A stretch of 64,000 nt of DNA from Mallotus nudiflorus (GCA_947683625.1 CANTUR010000049.1:5062501-5126500), one strand, 5' to 3'; counted from the stretch's first letter, positions 34,642 through 47,269 are shown. Notes: a model not told the origin generated them from the letters alone. Translations and numbers: made by a program.

Positions 34642-35945
34642 ATGGTGCAACAACCAAAGGTGTGGACTTTAGAAAACATTAAGGGAGCTTTGGTGGATGA
34701 CATGAGAGCCATGATGCAAGACGAACTGAGGCAAGCTTTGGCTGGACTAGTGCAACCTGCTGTTATACCACCACCTGTTGTTACTATTAAACAATCACCT
34801 ACTATAAGCACTCCACCTGCTGCTAATAATGCTAGGGGGCAACCTATTGCTAGATATGTACCTGTTACTGATGTGAGACTTAAAGATATCAAGAAATAAT
34901 GGTGGAAAAGGTGAAGAGGGAGTCACTTGAATTGGTCCATGATCATGAGTCCAAATAGATGCAAGCCCTAACTCAAAAAATGTCCAAGATGAAAAGTTGA
35001 ATAGAGGATGAGGAATGAGGTACTCATTTAATGTCAATGACATGCTACCAATGGAGGGTGATAAGCTCCTTGAAAAATTCAAGATGCCTCAGCTGTAAAA
35101 GTTTAATGGAACTGGAGACCCTAGGATTCATTTGAGCCAACATACAATGACCATGAGTACTACTAAGTCATTGTTAGCTATAGTCACTAGGTTGTTTGTA
35201 CTATCTTTAGAGGGGATGACTATAAACTGGTATCATGGACTAGAAAAATCTATCTAGGCTAACTGGAAACAATTATGCATTGCTTTTTTAAAACAATGTA
35301 ATTACAACACAAGACTAAAAGTGTCTATAAGAATCTATAACTGACAAAGCAAAAACCCAATGAATCCTTCTCTGATTTCCTTACCAGGTTCATGAACAAG
35401 GTAGGACTGATAAAGAATAAGTTAGTTGAGAAGGATCAGGTTAGGATGATAGTCCATAATGTATCACTTAATCTGGTTGAGAGATTATAGATGATGAACC
35501 CCAAAACATTCATAGACCTGTATAATGATGGTCTACAAGCAGAAAAGATTGAGAGTGAGAAAAATAGAAATGCTAGAAGCACAGGAACCCAAAATTACCC
35601 AACTGGGGGCACACAACAGGGAAGTACCAGCCTAGTTGTAGAGGTCCGTGCAGGTTAACAACCCTGAAGATTCTCCAACTTCAACCAACCTCTCTTCAAA
35701 GTCCTAAAAAGGCAAATCTAAAAAGGCATGCTTCGACCCTTAACCTTTTCCAAACCACCGAACCTAAATTTCCCCGGCTATGACCCTAACCGTTACTACA
35801 AATTCCACTAAGTTACTGGCCATTCCACATACAACTGTATCCGCCTAAAACATGAAATCCAAAACCTTAAAAAATCACAAACCCTAAAAAGTCCAATTCC
35901 AACCCAAACATCAGAACTAACCCTTTCCCAGACTAATGAAATGTC
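34642..35945 (+). pseudogene. Element 2 gag remnant
   Basis: The open frame 34642-34899 begins MVQQPKVWTLENIKGALVDD. It is followed in shifted frames by KFNGTGDPRIHLSQH (about 35100-35145), the conserved gag start 'F.G..DP..H'. Next come NESFSDFLTRFMNKVGLIKN (about 35358-35420) and DLYNDGLQAEKIE (about 35517). A zinc-knuckle-like C/Y-x2-H-x4-GHST-x3-C block (GHSTYNCIRLKHEIQN, about 35818-35865) ends it. Several stops (about 34899, 35096, 35256) break the frame. A frame upstream (34306-34503) has no recognisable match. Confidence 0.75.
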
Positions 35946-35960
35946 CCACCACTGGCTACC

Positions 35961-36677
35961 ATGATGATTAACTCGGGAGTTAGTGAAGAAGAAGTGCTAA
36001 ACTCCTTTGAAAGTCTAAACCCTATAGCCAATGGAGAATCTCTTGATACCTTTAGAGGAGTAGAGGATTTACTAGGACAGCCCTCAGGAAAATTTAATTA
36101 CAAAGTGTTCTATTCCAAACCACCCTCTACTGATATTCCCATTGAATTAATTAAGTCCTCATGTTGGGGTGATGAATTTAATGATGAGCCAATGAAGGAA
36201 GAGAAAGAACCTAAAACTCTTGAACAACCATAGAGAGGGGATTTATTGGGATAACCTTTAAGTAAGTTTGATTATAGAGTATTCTACTCTAATCCCGCTT
36301 CAGTTGATATACCAATCAAAGAGATTGTGCCTACAAGATGAGATGACAAGTTTAGAGGTGATAAAAGACCTTTAGCTCTGAAAAAATCTTGAGAGGGAGT
36401 TGAAGATCTATTGAATCAACACTTAGATAAGCTCAATATGGAAAAATTAAAGGACAAAGAAACATGCACAGTGGAAGTATGGAAAGATGGGAAAAGAGAT
36501 CAAATTATTGGAGTTGTTAACATCTGGTATAACTCTGATAAAGAAAATCCAAGTGGTCTTGATGTGTGGAGTGATGATCTTAAGGTGAATCATGTCACTA
36601 GGAGTGGAAAGAATTATAAAGAAGTTAAAAAGAAAATCGAGAGAGTCACAAAAAGAGAAGAAATGGAAGATACTTAA
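35961..36677 (+). pseudogene. Linker region between gag and protease with an internal duplication
   Basis: Two open stretches (35961-36233, 36411-36677) separated by stops. A ~190-bp duplication is visible in protein: LLGQPSGKFNYKVFYS (about 36070) and LLG*PLSKFDYRVFYS (about 36243), each followed by a DIPI(E/K) word. The second stretch contains HVTRSGKNYKE, which resembles the linker before the protease in Tat elements. Function unknown. Confidence 0.5.
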
Positions 36678-36758
36678 GTAAATGAAGAATAGAAAGAAGA
36701 CCTAATTTTGGAATAGTTGAAGAAAGCTATGACAAATGTGAGCATTTAAGAACTACTA

Positions 36759-37480
36759 ATGCATTCAGGTAGCCATAGAAGAGCTCTTGTCAAAGCTCTG
36801 TCAAACATGAATATTAAAACAATGGCCACACTTGAGGTTATGGTAGCAAAGGTTATAGAAAAGAAACACAGGCTTATAACATTCTCAGATGATGACTTGC
36901 CTTTGGAAGGAAGAAACCATAATAAAGCACTATTTATCCCAATTGAGGTGAGGGTAAAAAGAACCAATTTTATCATTATGGATGATGGTTCTGCTATCAA
37001 CTTGTGTCCCTTGAAGATCCTACCTAACTTAGGATTAAAGATCGATGACTTGACAAGTTCAAATCTTATAATCTGAGCTTATGATGATAGCACCAGAAAT
37101 GTAGAGGGGACATTCCAAGCTCTGCTTAAAATAGGACCTATAGAGTCTATTGTTGAATTCTCTATATTGGATATACTCATCACTTATACCTTGTTGTTGG
37201 GAAGGCCATGGTTCCATGCTTTGGGAGGGGTGCCCTCAACTGTACATCAAAAGATAAAATTCCCTCATAGGGGAGAGGTTATGGCTATAAAAGCTGGGGC
37301 TAATGTTGTTGTGGTAGCCATATTAGACAAATAGAAGCAAATGTGTGCATCCCCTGGTTTCTAGATTTTTGGGATATTTGATGGAACTGAAATAGACCTG
37401 AGAGTAGCAAAAATGATAAAGAGTATAAATTGCCAACCTGGACAAGGGCTGGGGAAGAATGAGCGAGGGAGTCCTAGTCT
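36759..37480 (+). pseudogene. Element 2 aspartic protease and downstream G-patch-like remnant
   Basis: The open frame 36759-37076 contains the active-site-type block FIIMDDGSAINLCPLKIL (about 36970-37022; D-D-G-S-A in place of the usual D-T/S-G-A/S). After a stop come EGTFQALLKIGPIE (about 37105) and LLGRPWFHALGGVPST (about 37195), the second conserved protease block. GQGLGKNERG (about 37440-37470) resembles the G-patch that follows the protease in some plant elements. Stops at 37076, 37333 and 37362. Confidence 0.75.
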
Positions 37481-38149
37481 CTCAGAGTTTAAAAGCCAAG
37501 GCAACAACTGGTTTAGGTTATATTAAAGAAAAAAAGATGATAAGCAGAAGAGTAAGGAAGAGGTTTAATGCTAAACAAAGGAAGCTCTCAAAGAAAATTA
37601 GGCCATTGAGTGAGAATTTTGTCAGGCCAATGGAAGGTAAATACAATTTGGGAGTTAAGGAAATAGTCAATGTTGCTAAAGGAGATGTTCCTGATCTTCA
37701 AGGAGCAGATTATGGAGAACTTGGTGAAAGACAACAAAGAGGAAGTAATGAAGCTGGTAGCTGAGAGGATGAGCAATGCTGCTGTCGAAGAGCTGCTGTG
37801 TCTGCCACCTAAAAAGGAGCCACCCTAGGATTTAGCTATTGTCATTAGTGATAACTTTATTGATGTTTTTTATGATGAAACTGTTGTAATAATGTTCGGT
37901 CTGCTTAAGGATGAAGACTCTATTTTTTCATGGTCAATTATACGAATGATGGTTTTGCTTACTTGTGTGATGTGCATCCTAATAGTTCTATGCATTATAA
38001 TTTTGATCATTCATGCATGTTCAACATTAATTCAATTTAATTTGATTTATTTAACATGGGCACAAATGATAATCCTAAGAACATTTCTATATCACATGAG
38101 GTAACTCCTGAGGACAGAAAAAGTTTTGAGAGGATATTAACAAAAAGAA

Positions 38150-38935
38150 AGGTAGTATTTGCTTAGGCTTATGAGGATATGCCAGGTTTAAATAGGGACA
38201 TTGTAGAGCATCATATTCTAACTTATATGAAAATAAAACCAGTTAAACAAAAATTGCGCAGGCTGAGACCATAATGGATTGAAAACATAAGAGAGTAAAT
38301 TGTTAAACAAATCTAGACTAACTTTCTAGAAGTAGTAGATTATCCTCAACGGTTTGCAAATGTAGTACCGGTACCCAAGAAAGATGGTAAGGTACATATG
38401 TGTATAGATTTCAGGGAAGGATGAATTCCCTTTACCTCACATCGATGTCATAGTGGATAGTGTAGCATCTAGTGCAATGTATTCCTTTGTGGATGGGTTC
38501 TCAAGGTATAATCAAATAATGATGGCAGTTATGGATAAGATTAAGACAACTTTAATCACAGAATGGGGGACATATTGCTATAAGATTATGCCTTTTGGGT
38601 TGAAGAATGAAGATGTAATATATCAAAGGGCTACCATTACTCTTTTCCATGACATGATGCACAAGGAGGTCAAGGTGTGTGTGGACGATATGATGGTCAA
38701 TTTAGGAATAAGAGAGGGACATTTTGAAGCTCTAAATAAGTTATTGGCCTAAATTGAGAGGTACAATCTAAGGCTCAACCCAAAGAAATGCATTTTTAGG
38801 GTTACTTTAGGAAAACTGCTAGGGCATATAGTTAGAAGCAGAGGAATTGAAATAGATCCAGATAAAGTGAAAGCTATTCAGGAAATACCGACACCAAAAA
38901 TAGAGAAAGAAGTGAGAGGGTTTATTGGTAGGTTA
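38150..38935 (+). pseudogene. Element 2 reverse transcriptase remnant
   Basis: Conserved RT blocks in order: PQRFANVVPVPKKDGKVHMC (about 38348-38405), a frameshift, LPHIDVIVDSVASSAMYSFV (about 38436-38490), FSRYNQIMMA (about 38500), GTYCYKIMPFGLKN (about 38567-38605) and the catalytic VCVDDMMV (about 38675-38700; the YxDD box with C-V-D-D). The thumb follows (NPKKCIFRV..GKLLGHIVRSRGIEID). The catalytic aspartates remain but the domain is split by a shift and stops. Confidence 0.85.
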
Positions 38936-39435
38936 TAATAAATTAATAGGTTTATTGCAAAGATTACTAATATTTATGACCCTATTTTCAAACTCTTGAG
39001 GAAAGACCAGCCAGTGAAGTGGAGTGATGATTATTAGAATGCCTTTGACACGATTAAAAAATATCTCACCAATCACCTGTATTGAAGCCACTAAGATAAG
39101 GTAAGCTGTTAATCCTATACCTAGCCTTAGAAGACAGTGCAATTGGGGCAATGCTAGTACAAGAAGGACCAGAAGGGATAGAGCATACAATGTATTATCT
39201 CATCAAAAAGCTCCTACCATATGAGGAAAAGTATGACTTGGTTGAGAAGACATGTTTGATCATAATCTGGGTGATAAGAAAATTAAGGCATTATTTTTAA
39301 TCCTATAGGGTTCAAGCTATTTCAAACATAGATCCCTTAAAGTACTTATTTTAGGTGACTGCTTTGATTAGAAGAATGTCTACTTCTAACCAAGTTTGAT
39401 ATAGAATACATCACCATAAAAGTCATCAAGGGAAG
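38935..39435 (+). pseudogene. Element 2 gypsy-type RNase H remnant
   Basis: Words of the RT-RNase H connection and first RNase H appear across frames: INRFIAKITNIYDPIFKLLR (about 38940), AIGAMLVQE-like (about 39140), YYLIKKLLPYE (about 39193-39225) and KLRHYF (about 39280). Frameshifts and stops are frequent. Confidence 0.7.
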
Positions 39436-39439
39436 GGTA

Positions 39440-39990
39440 GTGGTAGAATTCCTAGCTCAGAATGCAGTCAAAGGTGATGAACAGTGGAACTTAGACTTTT
39501 CAGATGAGAACCTAATAGTCATAGAGCATTGGGAGTGGAAGCTCTACTTCGATAGGGCTGTAAACAATAAAGGAGCCAGATTAGGAGTAATTCTGGTTAC
39601 GCCAGAAGGAGAGAACATATTGATGGATAAGAAATTAGATTTTAAGATAACAAACAATATGGCTGAGTATGAGGCGTGTATCTATAAAATTAAAGCAGTT
39701 CTAATAACTAGAGCAAAAGAGTTACTATTTTATAGGGATTCTATATTGGTTACTAGCTAGGCTAATGAGGAATGGGAAGTGAAAGAGGAAAAGCTAAAAC
39801 TTTACGTCTGCTATTTGAAAGCTTTAACAAAGAATTTCACCAAGCGTCTCTTCATCCATCCATCAAGAGATGGAAATCACATGGCAGATGCATTGGCAAC
39901 ACTCTCTTTGATGTGGGATAGTGTTACAGGATTAACTATGAAGCCTTTGTTAATCATGAAATCAAGAGCTCCATATTATGGATAGGGCAT
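39440..39990 (+). pseudogene. Element 2 second (archaeal-type) RNase H remnant
   Basis: An open frame at 39440-39760 and its continuation at 39779-39985. Hallmarks are WKLYFDRAVNNKGARLGVIL (about 39535-39595, position of the first catalytic Asp in the FDGA-type box), NNMAEYEACIYKI (about 39653-39690, the catalytic Glu) and HMADALATL (about 39878-39905, the last Asp). A second RNase H of this type after the gypsy RNase H is a recognised feature of Tat-lineage elements. One stop (about 39758) interrupts it. Confidence 0.8.
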
Positions 39991-40139
39991 GAAGAGAAGC
40001 CATAGTTTAATGATATTCAAAGGTTTATCGAAGAAAGAAAGTATCATGATGAAGCAACCTCAAAAGAGAGATATTCTCTTCGTGTTCTTGCACATAACTA
40101 TACAAGTCATGATGAAGTATTATATAAAAGAATGCCAAA

Positions 40140-41240
40140 TGGAATGCAGCTCAGATGTCTTAAGAAAAATGAAACTAAAGAGGTAATGAAAGAAATTCAT
40201 GCAGGAGCTTGTGGTTCTCATATGAACGGGATGATCTTAGCAAAGAAAGTACTCAGACAAGGATATTATTGGATGAGTATGGAAAAGGATTGTATCAAAA
40301 AAGTGAAATAGTGTCATCAGTGCCAAATTCATGGAAATCTTAACCATCTACCTCCTACGGTGCTAAATAGTTTATCGTCACCTTGGCCCTTTGCAGCTTG
40401 GGGGATTGATATTGTAGGAGAAATAAGGCCGACAACATCAAATGGGCATAAGCACATAGTTGTAGCAATAGATTACTTTTCCAGATGGGTAAAGGCTGAA
40501 TTCTTTAATGCCATGAAAGCAAAATAGATGGCCTAGTTTATTGAAAAAAGCCTCATTTATAGGTATGGGGTTCCACATCATGTTGTGATGGATAATGGTG
40601 TCCAATTTCAGGCAAAAATAGCATAATTATTACAAAAGTATGGGATTGAACATCATAAGTCTTTACCTTATCATCCTCAAGCCAATGGAGCGGTAGAAGC
40701 AGCTAACAAAAATTTTAAGAAGATTCTCTCTAAAATGGTTAAGACTTACAAAGATTGGTCTAAGTTTCTCTCGTTTGCTTTATGGGGATATAGGACTACA
40801 GCTAGAACTGCCATAGGCCAAACTCTATTCTCTTTAGTGTATATTTGTGAAGTAGTCTTGCCAATAGAAACAAAGATCAAATTCTTTAAAGTATGAAAGG
40901 TAAAACTCTTAAAAGTGAATGGGCACAAAAGAGATATGATCACCTAGTATCTATGGATGAGAAAAGGATGGATGCTTTGTTCCATACTCAAATATATCAG
41001 AAGAGGATATCGAGATCATTCAATAAGAAGGTTAAGCCTATAAAGATAAAACTGGGGAGATGGTGTTAAAACAATCCAGAGCAGTGGTATTTAATCTGAG
41101 AGTAAAATTTAGACTGAACTGGGAAGGACCTTATTTAGTCAAATTGGTTCTGCCTAAAGGAGCTGTGAAGATGTCAATTCTATAAGGGAATGAATTCATG
41201 GAACCTATTAATTTGCATCTCCTTAAGAAATACTACCTGT
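40140..41240 (+). pseudogene. Element 2 integrase remnant
   Basis: The HHCC zinc-binding region is readable: EIHAGACGSHMNG (about 40193-40230) and CHQCQ (about 40313). The core D,D,E residues are all present: AAWGIDIVGEIR (Asp near 40407), HHVVMDNGVQF (Asp near 40590) and HPQANGAVEAANK (Glu near 40697). The chain then continues through YRTTARTAIGQT. Stops occur at about 40309, 40527, 40536, 40624 and 40894. The frame ends near 41240 (NLHLLKKYYL). Confidence 0.85.
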
Positions 41241-41269
41241 AAAAATAAATAAAAGTAATATAAAGAAAA

Positions 41270-41510
41270 TAAAGTTCATTGACTAAAAAACCTGAAAAGG
41301 CTAGTCAAGCAAACGTTAGGACATTCCCACTGTTCAGAAAACCCGTAAAGGGCTGGTAGGCAAAAATTAGGGAATAAAAATAAAAGAAATGGTCCTGTTG
41401 GCTAGAAAACCCGCAAAGGGCTAGTCAGGCAAAAATTAGGGTAAATAAATGAGAGAGAAAAATATTCAGCTAGAAAATCCAAAAGGACTAGTTAATAACA
41501 TGAGTTATAT
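41270..41510 (+). repeat. GAAAACCC..GGGCTAGTC repeats downstream of pol
   Basis: Four units at ~60-70 bp contain variants of GAAAACCCGCAAAGGGCTAG with TCAGGCAAAAATTAGGG. Two more units (AAAACCCAAAAGGGTAGCTTAG, AAAACCTGAGAGGGCAGCTT) occur at about 43855-43945, beyond the solo LTR inserted at 42175. The motif is typical of the post-pol region of Tat elements. Confidence 0.75.
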
Positions 41511-42174
41511 CAAGTGATGTAATAAATGTTCTCATTTTGGCCCTAATTAATGAATCCTTTTAAAATTGAATTTTTGCTTTAACATTGCATGTCCTATCTT
41601 ATTTATAATGCATAAGTACTAGAAAGGAAAATAGAACATGAAAGCTTAAAATTAGTTCTATGAGACCATTTCCTAGTGCTGTTTTTATTTCTTCTTTTAT
41701 GACTCATCATGCAAAGCTTAAGTCCTCTTGTATCTAGAGAATCCTAGTGGCTCTGTAGCTTGTACCATAACCCAGGTCTTGCAATTATCATAAGTAGCTC
41801 TATCAGCATCCAAGTGTATGTTTCACTCAAGAGTCCTGTGAGGCCATAAGTTCTTGACCATATCCAAAAAAAATCATGTCTGAGGGGGAAGCCTCCAAAG
41901 TCAGTTAGAATAGTAACTATGAATTGTGGGCGGCCATACTGACAACAAAGGCAGGAACGAGAAAAAGAAAGCCGAGAAACACAACCCTAGGATGGGAACA
42001 CAATGATCATATAAGTCAAGGGTTATAAACTTTAGCTTCCACCAAGGGTAGATCCATGTAATCTCAATGTCTATAATGCCCTACAACCAGTTCACCCATT
42101 GGTCTATAGTATTTCTATCATCTACCTTTAATGGGTGAGATTGCAATTGATGAGACTGATGGGATAAAGAGTTC
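41510..42174. other. Element 2 3'-UTR, no feature recognised
   Basis: Moderately AT-rich DNA between the post-pol repeats and the solo LTR. No coding frame or repeat structure recognised. Confidence 0.4.
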
Positions 42175-43761
42175 TGATAATTGCATTTTACTATTAAAAT
42201 TTACACTCTTTATTTTTTTTAATTTAATAACATTTCATTTAGTTGCATAATTTTCCATTTTCTGAATAATAATTAATAAATTTAGTATTTAGATAATATT
42301 AGGACGTTTAAATGTAATATAGATATAATCATGCATTAATTAAATAAATTAGGAGTTTTATATTTTTTGTCTAATTTTTTGTATTCTTCTCACTGAGTTT
42401 TTGTTTTGTATGTATAAATTAAATGCCTTAACAAAAGTCAAAGATTCAAAAAAGTCAGAGAAAGGAACACGGGTGTGCATTGATTATGCACGGCCATGTG
42501 ATGCAAAACACGGTCATGCTAACATTTGGGAAGGAAAGAGCACCGCTGTGTAAGCTAAAGCACAACTGTGCCTTTCTACAAGAGAAAAGGAGCACAACCA
42601 TGTAAGCCAAGGTACGACCTTGCCGTTTTATAAAAGGAAAAGAGCATGGCCATGCCAAATCAAAGGCTAAAAGTAGCATAGTTGTGCACTCTTCAACACG
42701 ACCATGCCACATTGAAGGGCAACAAAGGCACGGCCGTGCCTTGACTCACACGACCGTGGCATAATTTCTAAATGCAAGGACACGCCCATGCACTCATCAA
42801 CATGGCCATGCAAAGAACTTCATACAAATGTGCATGGTCGTGCAAGTCCAGCTATGCTTATACATTTAAGGAATTTCAACTTGGAGGCATGAATCACACG
42901 TAACCCTAATTTTGAGGATATAAGACATCATAAACCCAGGATAAAAAGGGGCAGCAAAGGGGAGGAGGAACAGAGGTAGAAAGAGGACAGTAGGAAGGAT
43001 GAACAGAGGCAGAAGAGCAAAATAGAGAGACAGAATAAAATAGAAGATTGAAGAAACAAAGACTATATTCTCCAAACTCTTTGTCTTACATTCATTTATT
43101 CCTGTCTTTAATAATTTACATTATGTATAACTAAACTCCTTTAAAGTTTGGATTCATATAGCCAGGATTACTATTTATTTGGATATTATTTTATTGCAAT
43201 TAATTATCATCGTTCAACTTCTTAAGTTTTGCTTCATTAATCTTGTGTTTAATTTAGGCCTGATTGAATGCATGCTTGTGGATAAATTTATGACAATGAA
43301 AGTTGCATGATTTATTAACTTATAAAACTTGTGATTCTAAGGATCCTTGATCACAAAAGTAGACAAGACCTTAGGGGATTAATAAACTATTAAGGAACTT
43401 AATAAACCTGAGTAATTTGTTAGACCATGAGAATAGGCTGTGTTTGCTTTAGGTATGCCTGAGTGACTTTGAAAGAAGCCTTAGGAATTTATGAACAACC
43501 TACCCTTGACTAAGATTTATTAATTGAATTAACAAAAGCAAGTGATTGGTGAATGAATCCAAGCTCTAATTTTTAAATCCTAAATATGTTTATATTAGTA
43601 TTCTGTTTATTTAATTTTCCAATTTAAAGTCATTCATTCTATTAGCTTGTAGGAGGCAAGATCACACTTAGTGCTAGAATTTCTCATCTCCCTATAGGAA
43701 TGATATTCACTCATAATATATTACTTGTGATGAACCGTACACTTGCAGAAATCACCCAATG
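42175..43761 (+). mobile_element. Athila-like solo LTR inserted in element 2
   Basis: Begins TGATAATTGCATTTTACTAT and ends near GTACACTTGCAG..CACCCAATG. The GTACACTTGC end and the following AGTTTTTGGC resemble the LTR end and first internal bases of plant Athila-type elements. AGTTC before and AGTTT after could be a 5-bp target duplication, which would make this a solo LTR. Alternatively a few internal bases are retained. It carries the CACGGCCGTG array. Confidence 0.6.
42460..42865. repeat. GGCACGGCCGTGCC palindrome array
   Basis: About 12-14 spaced copies of a palindromic core: GCACGGCCATGTG, CACGGTCATG, GCATGGCCATGCC, GGCACGGCCGTGCC (perfect 14-mer at about 42729), CACGACCGTGGC, CACGCCCATGC, ATGGCCATGC and GCATGGTCGTGC. 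Spacing is irregular (about 20-45 bp). Confidence 0.85.
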
Positions 43762-44490
43762 AGTTTTTGGCAGGAGCAGTAAGCAAGCTCAGCTTCTCCT
43801 ATAATCAGATCTAGAAAACACAAAATAAATAAAATAAAAGGAAAGCTCGCTAAGTTGAAAACCCAAAAGGGTAGCTTAGTCAAAAGTTAGGGCAAGCCTA
43901 TTAAATCAAAAACCTGAGAGGGCAGCTTAGGCAAAAGTTAAGGTAAAAAAAACCTTTACTCTACTTAAGTCCATGTATCCAAGTCTGAGATCAGTTCAAC
44001 ATAGTGCATACAAACAGTACAACATTCAGAACACAACAGTACAACAGAAATAGTATAATACAAATAGAAGTTAGAAACAAAAATAGCCTAGATCAATCAT
44101 CCTGGGCTCCAGAATCTGGCCATGAGCTCCATCCTCTGGTAGGATCATCCCGATGAAAGGTGTTTGGAGGTCTGACAGATAAAGTCCTAGCACTATGAGG
44201 ATCAATGCCTAAGTCTGCAAGCTGTCAGCGAAGCATCTCAATCATAAGTTCCATATCACTAGAGTAGCTCTATACATATAAGAAATAACATGTCATATGC
44301 ATTTCATGCATACATTTGTACTTCCAATGTATATACTTACCCTCTAACTGTTTGTGACCTGCATAGTGAATAACCTCTGAGATAAGGTGAGTCCATACAA
44401 GTACTCTACTTATGTCCGAGGAACCTATTTTGTAAATTTACTAAAATTAGTGTCAAGTGTATAGATCATGTAGGGAATAAGTCAGAAAGA
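43762..44490. other. Element 2 3'-UTR, resumed
   Basis: After the solo LTR the post-pol repeat words return (about 43850-43945). This is followed by DNA in which short minus-strand words may belong to the end of the antisense gene. No further feature. Confidence 0.4.
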
Positions 44491-44499
44491 CTCACATAA

Positions 44500-46130
44500 G
44501 AAGCATTTACTGAAGAAAAGATAGGAAGCTAAACATCAATAAAGTGCATATGTTACTCAATTGGAGTCTGAACAGTAGGAGCCCAATAGAACATGGACCT
44601 ATCCAGGAGAGAGATATCACTAAGGGTAACACCCATAAAAGCACCATCGTGACTAGTCCCAACATCCTGAGTATGATGTACAGGGCTAGGTCTAGGCTTA
44701 AAAGTCTCAATATCAAGAATAACCTCAGTCTCTAGAGTAATATTGGTCTCCTATTCCATCAACTCGATAGCAAGAGAGTGAACCTCCTTAAACTGAAAAA
44801 AGAAAGAGTGATTCATAGGTTCTAAAGGAAGTAGTTGAGACAACAAGAAATTACCTCAACATCCTCGATAGAAATTTTCTCCAAGAGGCTCTCACGAATG
44901 AATTGCTAATAATGTTAAGAATGCTCAAGAAAATCTGAGGTAGCGTATCCCTGTAGTGCATCTCTTAGCTTTAAACCTATCAGATGCAAGCTGTGGAGCA
45001 TAGAGAAAGGGACGTCATATGGAATGTGGTGTCAAGAAGGCCCAAAAGACTAGTGATACTCTTGCTCCCATAAATACCATATTAAACAACCATATCTAGG
45101 GAGCAGATGCCTTATGGGCTTAAGGCATACTATAGCATCCATGAAATCATATCGCTAGATGTCATCAACACCCTCTAGCCAATCATAGTTTATCTGCAAT
45201 TTAGGTTAATTAAGTTTAAATCACATTAAATTACAAGATACTAGTAATTTTATTTTTCTTACTAGGTGTCATTCAATGTTGTTCAGTTAATCATGATATA
45301 TCTGCAAATTTTCCTATTGCTAGCAAGGCAAGAAAAACCCTATCTCATTATCAAAGGAAAGCTCCTATCAGAGCTAATAGCACTGAAGCCTCAAATCAAC
45401 CTGATCTCTAAACTCCATATCTAAAAGGAAGAGAGTATATTAGTAAAAGGCAAAGGAAAGCAAGACAATAAAGATTAAAGAAAAGGAGAACATACATGTA
45501 AGACATGCTAAAATCCACACATCATGACAGCACCTCTATAGATAGTGTCTAGTCTGTAGTAAAGGTAAGTGAGTGCAGCAGATCCCCATCCAAGTGTGGC
45601 AACCCGATCTAAGTCATGAAGTGGACCAAGCAAAGCAATACTGACCTCATAACTGGTCTCAAAAAAGAGGGTCATACCTAATAGTATCAGAAGGAGACAC
45701 CTCACCTTTTGGGTAATCTGACAGGAAGTAGTAGTGGACAGACATCTAAACCCCTGACCTAAGGATGAAAGCTGAAAATTCTTCCAAATCTTCCACATTA
45801 GAACGAACCCTATTAGATCACGCACATACTGACTCTATGCATCTTTAGAAAGATTGCAATAGCTCACTTCAAAGGGAATCAAGGACCCTCCGAAAGAAAT
45901 CCTAGTAATAGCAAAGAAGCTCATAGGAGAAATGGTCAACTCAACCACACAAGTATGAAAAGTGTGGGTAGTATCCATCTACTGCTCGATCAAAGCGAAT
46001 AAAGAATAACGGTCAGACTGGCCTCAAGCAGTTGGAAGTGCAACAATGAATCGCCTGAACCCAGAGGCCCAAATCAGATGTGTCACATGCTCTGACAATC
46101 CATGAAATAATTCCCATGCTAGATTAAAAC
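44500..46130 (-). pseudogene. Antisense plant-mobile-domain (PMD) gene of element 2, degenerate
   Basis: On the strand opposite to pol, the stretch 45825-45508 contains LHDLDRVATLGWGSAALTYL followed by a tyrosine-rich YYRLDTIYRGAVMMCGF. This is the diagnostic 'L.DL..V....WG.A.L..LYR.L' block of the plant mobile domain family (PF10536-type). Downstream on the minus strand, short conserved-looking words (IEWHLVRKIKL, about 45270; DAIVCLKPIRHLLPRYG, about 45140) lie between likely introns and stops. Related genes occur in Ty3/gypsy Tat elements and MULEs. Their function is unknown. Exon borders could not be set with confidence. Confidence 0.65.
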
Positions 46131-46570
46131 ATCCCGTGAATTTTATAGGACACTAGTTAAGTTTAAAGGACTTAATTAGTAAACAATGATGGTTAATTAA
46201 TTAAGTAATTAATTAATCATGTTAACAAGAAATGATGACTAATTGATTATTAATTAATTAGTTAATCTTGTTAATAAAATGATGAAAAATGGTAATTAGT
46301 TTTTTAAAAAAATTAAAAATTTCATATTGGCAATGTAGATTGTCGATCTGCATTCAGCCTTCTCCTTTGTCGATCAAAAATCTAGAATTTCAGACATCCG
46401 ATCAAACAAACAGACTACCTAAGAGCTTAATTTCATATTTTTCAAGCTTAATTTTAATTCTATCGTACATTTTTAGCTAATTTTCTCATTTAATCCAATC
46501 AACATGCATGATAGTCTCTACCCTAAAATTGATTCTGATTACTAACTATATAAGTAATATTTTGCAGAAA
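46130..46570. other. AT-rich segment with TTAATTAATTA clusters
   Basis: Several TTAATTAATTAA-type words occur at about 46190-46280, together with ACATCCCGTGAATTTTATAG at its left end. It may be an intron of the antisense gene or a small insertion. A 63-codon open frame at 46289 has no recognisable match. Confidence 0.3.
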
Positions 46571-47269
46571 TAAACTGAGAAGGCGAAATGTTACCTCATT
46601 ACCCATATCTCTACACTTGTGGGTGTGTAAATAAGTCAAAGGAAAGATGGATAAGCCCTCTCGAAGTCCAAGATCATTCTGAGGAAAACAAGGAGGCAGA
46701 ATCTGCTAACCTTTAGAAATTTTTGCTCTTCTACATTGTTAGTGTTGTGAAGAGGCCATAGGATTTGACAGATCATGAATCAAACTTTAGATGATTAAAA
46801 AATCAAAGAAAGAAGAATCAATACAAAGAGAGAAAATAAAGGGAAAATGAATGAAGAAGAAGAGAAAATGAATTGAGACATGCAAAAAGGAAGGAATATA
46901 TAAAGTGGAAAATATTTACTTTTGTTTGCGCAAGGATCCAAGTTCTCTTGTTGTAAGTTAGTTTATAATTACATTTTGATTAGGAATTCATTCCTAATTA
47001 AATTATGACATCTATCAAATTAATAATTCATAGAATTGTTAATATGCATAACCAGTCTGTAATTCTAAGTTCTCTGTCAAGTAAAGAATACAAAATGAAA
47101 TTATAGATTTCATTTTTTGTATTTTACATGCATCATTTGAATTAAAGGATTTTAAACTCATATGCTACACAGTAGCTATGACATAAAATTCAAATCATTA
47201 TGTTGTACAATAGTCATAACTGTCACTATGTTATGTACTGTATAGCAGTTGACACATAAGTCTTTAAAT

